NCBI GenBank assembly: GCA_018380885.1
Contig: JAGZSY010000044.1
Location: 1-42,907 of the forward strand
Direction of reading: 5' to 3'
Source: Enterocloster asparagiformis
GTDB taxonomy: Bacteria > Bacillota > Clostridia > Lachnospirales > Lachnospiraceae
Length of the DNA stretch: 42,907 nt
Shown here: positions 40,571 to 42,907 of the stretch, in pieces
Numbering within the stretch: the first letter of the stretch is position 1
Layout: the number at the start of each line of letters is the position of its first letter
Notes under the pieces: generated by a model
What the model was told of the DNA's origin: nothing
Seen by the model: the letters and a program-made list of their open reading frames with translations, nothing else
Database searches by the model: none
Made by a program: the position numbers and the translations under genes

Positions 40571-41643
40571 CAGTTCTTCACCTCCATCATTTTAAGGAAA
40601 CGGTCAAACAGGTATCCCGAATCCTGGGGTCCCGGGCAGGCCTCCGGGTGATACTGCACCGTAAAAATATTTTTGCCCGTATATTTTAACCCCTCGTTGG
40701 TCCCGTCGTTCACATTCACGAACGCCGGCTTTGCCAGCGCCGGGTCCAGCTTCTGTGTGTCCACCACATACCCGTGGTTCTGGGAGGAAATGTAAACCCG
40801 TCCGGTTTCCAGATCCTTCACCGGATGGTTTCCTCCGCGGTGGCCGTATTTCAGCTTGTACGTGTCCATGCCGTTGGCCAAGGCCATCAGCTGATGTCCC
40901 AGGCAGATGGCGAAAATCGGCACCTCGGAATCGTACATCTTCTTGATTTCCTTAATGATCTCCACATTTTCCTTGGGATCGCCGGGGCCGTTGCTCAGCA
41001 TGATTCCGTCCGGCTTCTCCGCCAGCACCGTCTCGGCGGGCGTGTCCGCCGGGTAAACCGTGACCTGGCAGCCCCTCTGGTTCAGAGAACGGGCGATATT
41101 GTCCTTTGCGCCGTAATCCATCAGCGCCACCCGCTTGCCCTCTCCTGGCAGCACGTACTTCTCCTTTGTGGTGGTTTTCATCACCACTCCGGCCACTGTG
41201 TACTGCTTCATCCGGCTGATGGGCTCCGCAAAATCGGCATACGCCTTTGTGGTGATCATGCCGTTCATGGTTCCTTTTTCTCTTAACAGTTTTGTCAGGG
41301 CTCTTGTATCGATACCACAGATACCGGGAATATCATGTTCTTCTAAGAAATGCTGAATGGTATCCTCGCTTCGGAAATTGCTGGGGATTCTTGATAATTC
41401 TCTTACAATATAACCATCGGGCCAAGGCTTCCTGGACTCCATGTCTTTATAGCAGATGCCGTAGTTGCCAATCAGCGGGTAAGTCATCACCACAGCTTGT
41501 CCCGCGTAGGATGGGTCTGTCAGGACTTCCAGATAACCGGTCATCGAGGTATTGAACACAATCTCACTGATCACTTCCCTCTGCGAACCGATGCTGGTTC
41601 CGGTAAAAACAGTTCCGTCTTCCAGTATGAGGTATGCTTTCAT
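40570..41643 (-). CDS. carA: Carbamoyl-phosphate synthase small subunit (glutamine amidotransferase)
   Basis: Hydrolyses glutamine to supply ammonia to CarB. I list the ATG at 41643 (AGG upstream, 357 residues); the frame is open to 41688, but the extra N-terminus is not family-like. The catalytic Cys is in FAICLGHQLMALA (about 247), and QYHPEACPGPQDSGYLF holds His and Glu. N-terminal LILEDGTVFTGTSIG is typical. The promoter is at 41751-41723; no PyrR-type attenuator is seen in the leader. Confidence 0.96.
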   Translation of the reverse strand: MKAYLILEDGTVFTGTSIGSQREVISEIVFNTSMTGYLEVLTDPSYAGQAVVMTYPLIGNYGICYKDMESRKPWPDGYIVRELSRIPSNFRSEDTIQHFLEEHDIPGICGIDTRALTKLLREKGTMNGMITTKAYADFAEPISRMKQYTVAGVVMKTTTKEKYVLPGEGKRVALMDYGAKDNIARSLNQRGCQVTVYPADTPAETVLAEKPDGIMLSNGPGDPKENVEIIKEIKKMYDSEVPIFAICLGHQLMALANGMDTYKLKYGHRGGNHPVKDLETGRVYISSQNHGYVVDTQKLDPALAKPAFVNVNDGTNEGLKYTGKNIFTVQYHPEACPGPQDSGYLFDRFLKMMEVKN

Positions 41644-41722
41644 ATGGGGTACCTGTCCTTTCTTTTGCGTCGTATAACGTGTTTGCAATGGGCCTCACAT
41701 TATTTCAGCCCAAATTGTAAAG

Positions 41723-41751
41723 ATTATACTGTATTTCGTATTAATTTGCAA
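41723..41751 (-). promoter_or_regulatory. carAB promoter
   Basis: On the minus strand: TTGCAA (41751-41746), 17-bp spacer, TATAAT (41728-41723). The leader is about 70 nt. Confidence 0.85.
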
Positions 41752-41757
41752 TGGCTT

Positions 41758-41814
41758 TAAACCCTAAATTTTTTTGCCATTTGCTAATTTTTTTTGTAAT
41801 TATGTAAACCCTAA
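41758..41814. repeat. Direct repeat TAAACCCTAA upstream of carA
   Basis: Copies at 41758-41767 and 41805-41814, 47 bp apart, just upstream of the -35. They could be a regulator site; they may also be chance in AT-rich DNA. Confidence 0.4.
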
Positions 41815-42001
41815 CCATTGACAAAAGTTCCCTTTCTGATTTATAAGTATCCCCACATAATCCGATCCATATCCCTTATAAATCCTCCCTTCCGCCCGCA
41901 AGTCCCAGGGCCCCGGGGGCGGGGAGCGGCCGGAGCCCAGGAGCAGGACCGCCCGCATGCCGCTTCCCGCCCCTGGGTGCGCGTACCCTCCGCCTCTCTC
42001 C
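41815..42001. other. Intergenic, no gene seen
   Basis: AT-rich DNA at first, then a GC-rich patch near 41900-41960. No supported gene or clear hairpin with a T-run. Confidence 0.4.
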
Positions 42002-42463
42002 CTACACTAACTCCGCAATTCTGGTAATCCCCACATAGATATGTGAAATTTTATACCATGTGGCAAAATTCACCACCCCTGTCTGCGGCAGCCCGAAAAT
42101 CGACTGGAACTCCCTCACCGCAGCGGCAGTCTGTTCCCCGTAAATCCCATCCGGGTTCACCCGCGGAATCGCTGAGTACACCGTGGCAATGGTGTCCAGC
42201 TGTTCCTGCATCTGCTGCACCTTGGGCCCGGAGCTTCCCACCGTCAGATCGTACCCCGGCCAGGAAGCCGGTATCCCTGAAATCTGCTCCGCCGTATTCA
42301 CATAGATCGTATCCCCATAAAAATACCGCAGAATCTCGATGGGGCTGTACCCCCGCTGGCCCAGGTCGCAGCTGCCCCATTGGGTCAACCAGTTAGTGCG
42401 TGCGTATAAGGAAGCGGCGCTTCCTAATTTAGTGTATATAAGAGAATTGAGTGTGGTATTAAA
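42002..42463 (-). pseudogene. 5'-truncated SpoIID-like/peptidoglycan-binding protein
   Basis: The frame encodes NWLTQWGS, GYSPIEILRYFYGDTIYVNT and ISGIPASWPGYDLTVGSSG, followed by a peptidoglycan-binding repeat VQQMQEQLDTIA and DGIYGEQTAAAVREFQSIFG, ending ITRIAELV. This matches the C-terminal third of large clostridial cell-wall proteins that combine a SpoIID-type region with a PG-binding domain. No ATG or ribosome binding site precedes it: the only start is a TTG at 42388, and the frame is closed by a TAA at 42464. The 5' part has been lost. Inverted repeats at the left end of the junction may mark a rearrangement. Confidence 0.65.
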
Positions 42464-42466
42464 TTA
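42410..42466. repeat. Junction inverted repeats upstream of the truncated gene
   Basis: GGAAGCG-G-CGCTTCC (42410-42424) is a perfect palindrome, next to TAATTTA (42425-42431) and TAAATTA (42460-42466), which pair with each other across 28 bp. They could be a terminator of the small gene on the right or the scar of a short mobile element. Confidence 0.45.
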
Positions 42467-42485
42467 GAACGGAAGGCGGCTCGGG

Positions 42486-42680
42486 TTATCGCCGGACGCC
42501 GCCCTTCTCATGCTCATCAATCAGTTTCTTCCATAATCGCTTGAACCCCTCTGGATCTTGTTGCGGCCCACCTTCGGCCTCCATTTCAGCCTCAGCCGCC
42601 TTGAACTCTTGCAACAGTTGTTCGTCCGAAAAACCATATAGGTTCTGTAGCAATTTTGTTATCTCGTCTTTCTCTTTCAT
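42486..42680 (-). CDS. Small acidic protein, paralogue of the one at 24809
   Basis: 64 residues from the ATG at 42680 (AGGAGG, 7-nt spacing). The sequence reads KDEITKLLQNLYGFSDEQLL, then QEFKAAEAEMEAEGGPQQDP, then EGFKRLWKKLIDEHEKGG. It is predicted mostly helical and acidic in the middle. It matches the 24809 protein through most of its length, so this is a paralogous pair. Function unknown. The neighbouring DNA on the left is a gene remnant. Confidence 0.75.
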   Translation of the reverse strand: MKEKDEITKLLQNLYGFSDEQLLQEFKAAEAEMEAEGGPQQDPEGFKRLWKKLIDEHEKGGVRR

Positions 42681-42753
42681 TACCATCCCTCCTGAAATCA
42701 ATTATACTGCTGTTGTTTCTTGTGCGAGGATGGTAAAATTATCCATTTTTCAC

Positions 42754-42907
42754 TCAGATCTGCTCTTCCAGATCAACCCTCCAGATTTCCTGCGCCCCAT
42801 TGGCCCGAGTATGCCAGCAAGCGCCCTCCAGAGGTCCGCCAGGTGTGTTGTCCAGGAAATACCAGTCTCCGGTGCCGTCGTCAGGATCGCATACACGGCC
42901 GTCCCAC
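42754..42907 (-). CDS. Trp-rich protein, C-terminal end only
   Basis: A partial CDS that runs off the right edge; the last 50 codons are present, ending DLEEQI and TGA. The visible end is hydrophilic with spaced Trp residues (WDGRV, DWYFLDNTP, EGACWHTRAN, EIWRVD). I do not recognise the family. Codon phase at the edge: the first full codon begins at 42906. It lies upstream of the small acidic gene on the same strand and may share its transcript. Confidence 0.55.
   Translation of the reverse strand, partial: WDGRVCDPDDGTGDWYFLDNTPGGPLEGACWHTRANGAQEIWRVDLEEQI

Noticed and set aside
41758..41814. Telomere-like CCCTAA repeats
   Set aside because: Only two short copies 47 bp apart; no array, so no telomere meaning.
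1..42907. CRISPR array or riboswitch
   Set aside because: No regular repeat-spacer series was found, and no leader matched a riboswitch core that I can recognise by eye.

Overview
The window looks like chromosome from a gut-type Clostridia, most likely a Lachnospiraceae (Clostridium cluster XIVa) relative. The evidence is the mix of gene families (DUF4860 and pilin-like genes beside pilT, Mini-ribonuclease III between cysS and rlmB, the LytTR/GGDEF pair, fused fructose EIIABC), strong AGGAGG ribosome binding sites, TTGACA-17-TATAAT promoters, tRNAs without an encoded CCA, and fairly GC-rich coding DNA broken by AT-rich accessory stretches. This is inference from families, not from a search.

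Layout. 1-5.2 kb is accessory: a small zinc-ribbon protein; a diguanylate cyclase (GGDEF) divergent from a SnoaL-LytTR regulator with a 14-bp direct repeat between their promoters; small hypotheticals; a Cro-like XRE protein; and a small gene behind a promoter whose spacer carries a consensus Gram-positive LexA (SOS) box. 5.3-16.1 kb, all minus strand, holds L-lactate dehydrogenase, a reduced type IV pilus-like locus (pilT, four pilin-like or membrane genes, a frameshifted pilC), a transglutaminase-like lipoprotein and a housekeeping run (rlmB, mrnC, cysS, ispF, lipid kinase).

16.2-18.3 kb starts with tRNA-Val and tRNA-Met and continues into an AT-rich island with remnants of an integrative element: one intact 105-aa gene, a translationally coupled gene cut off after 14 codons, two 48-bp direct repeats and a decayed ORF. 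18.5-23.5 kb is an amino-acid module (NhaC-type antiporter, DAACS symporter, PatB/MalY C-S lyase) divergent from a MarR regulator, with three copies of a GTTTAATNATTAAAC operator. A cold-shock gene with a terminator-like leader, a nucleoside deaminase and a small acidic protein follow.

25-29.5 kb is a fructose module (fruA EIIABC, fruK, RpiR regulator) with matching RpiR-type operators. 29.7-33.9 kb carries a PAP2 phosphatase, an Rpn-family nuclease, a family 2 glycosyltransferase and a divergent carbamate-kinase-like protein. 33.9-37.2 kb is a purine-salvage operon (GntR regulator, AzgA permease, adenosine/adenine deaminase). 37.3-41.7 kb is carAB. The right end has a 5'-truncated peptidoglycan-binding gene, a paralogue of the 24.8-kb acidic protein and an incomplete Trp-rich protein running off the edge.

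No CRISPR array, rRNA, intact transposase or phage module is visible. The strongest leads are the LytTR/GGDEF intergenic switch, the SOS-box gene, the attenuator-like csp leader, the tRNA-linked island with iteron-like repeats, and the broken pilC. None is clearly a wholly new multi-gene system.
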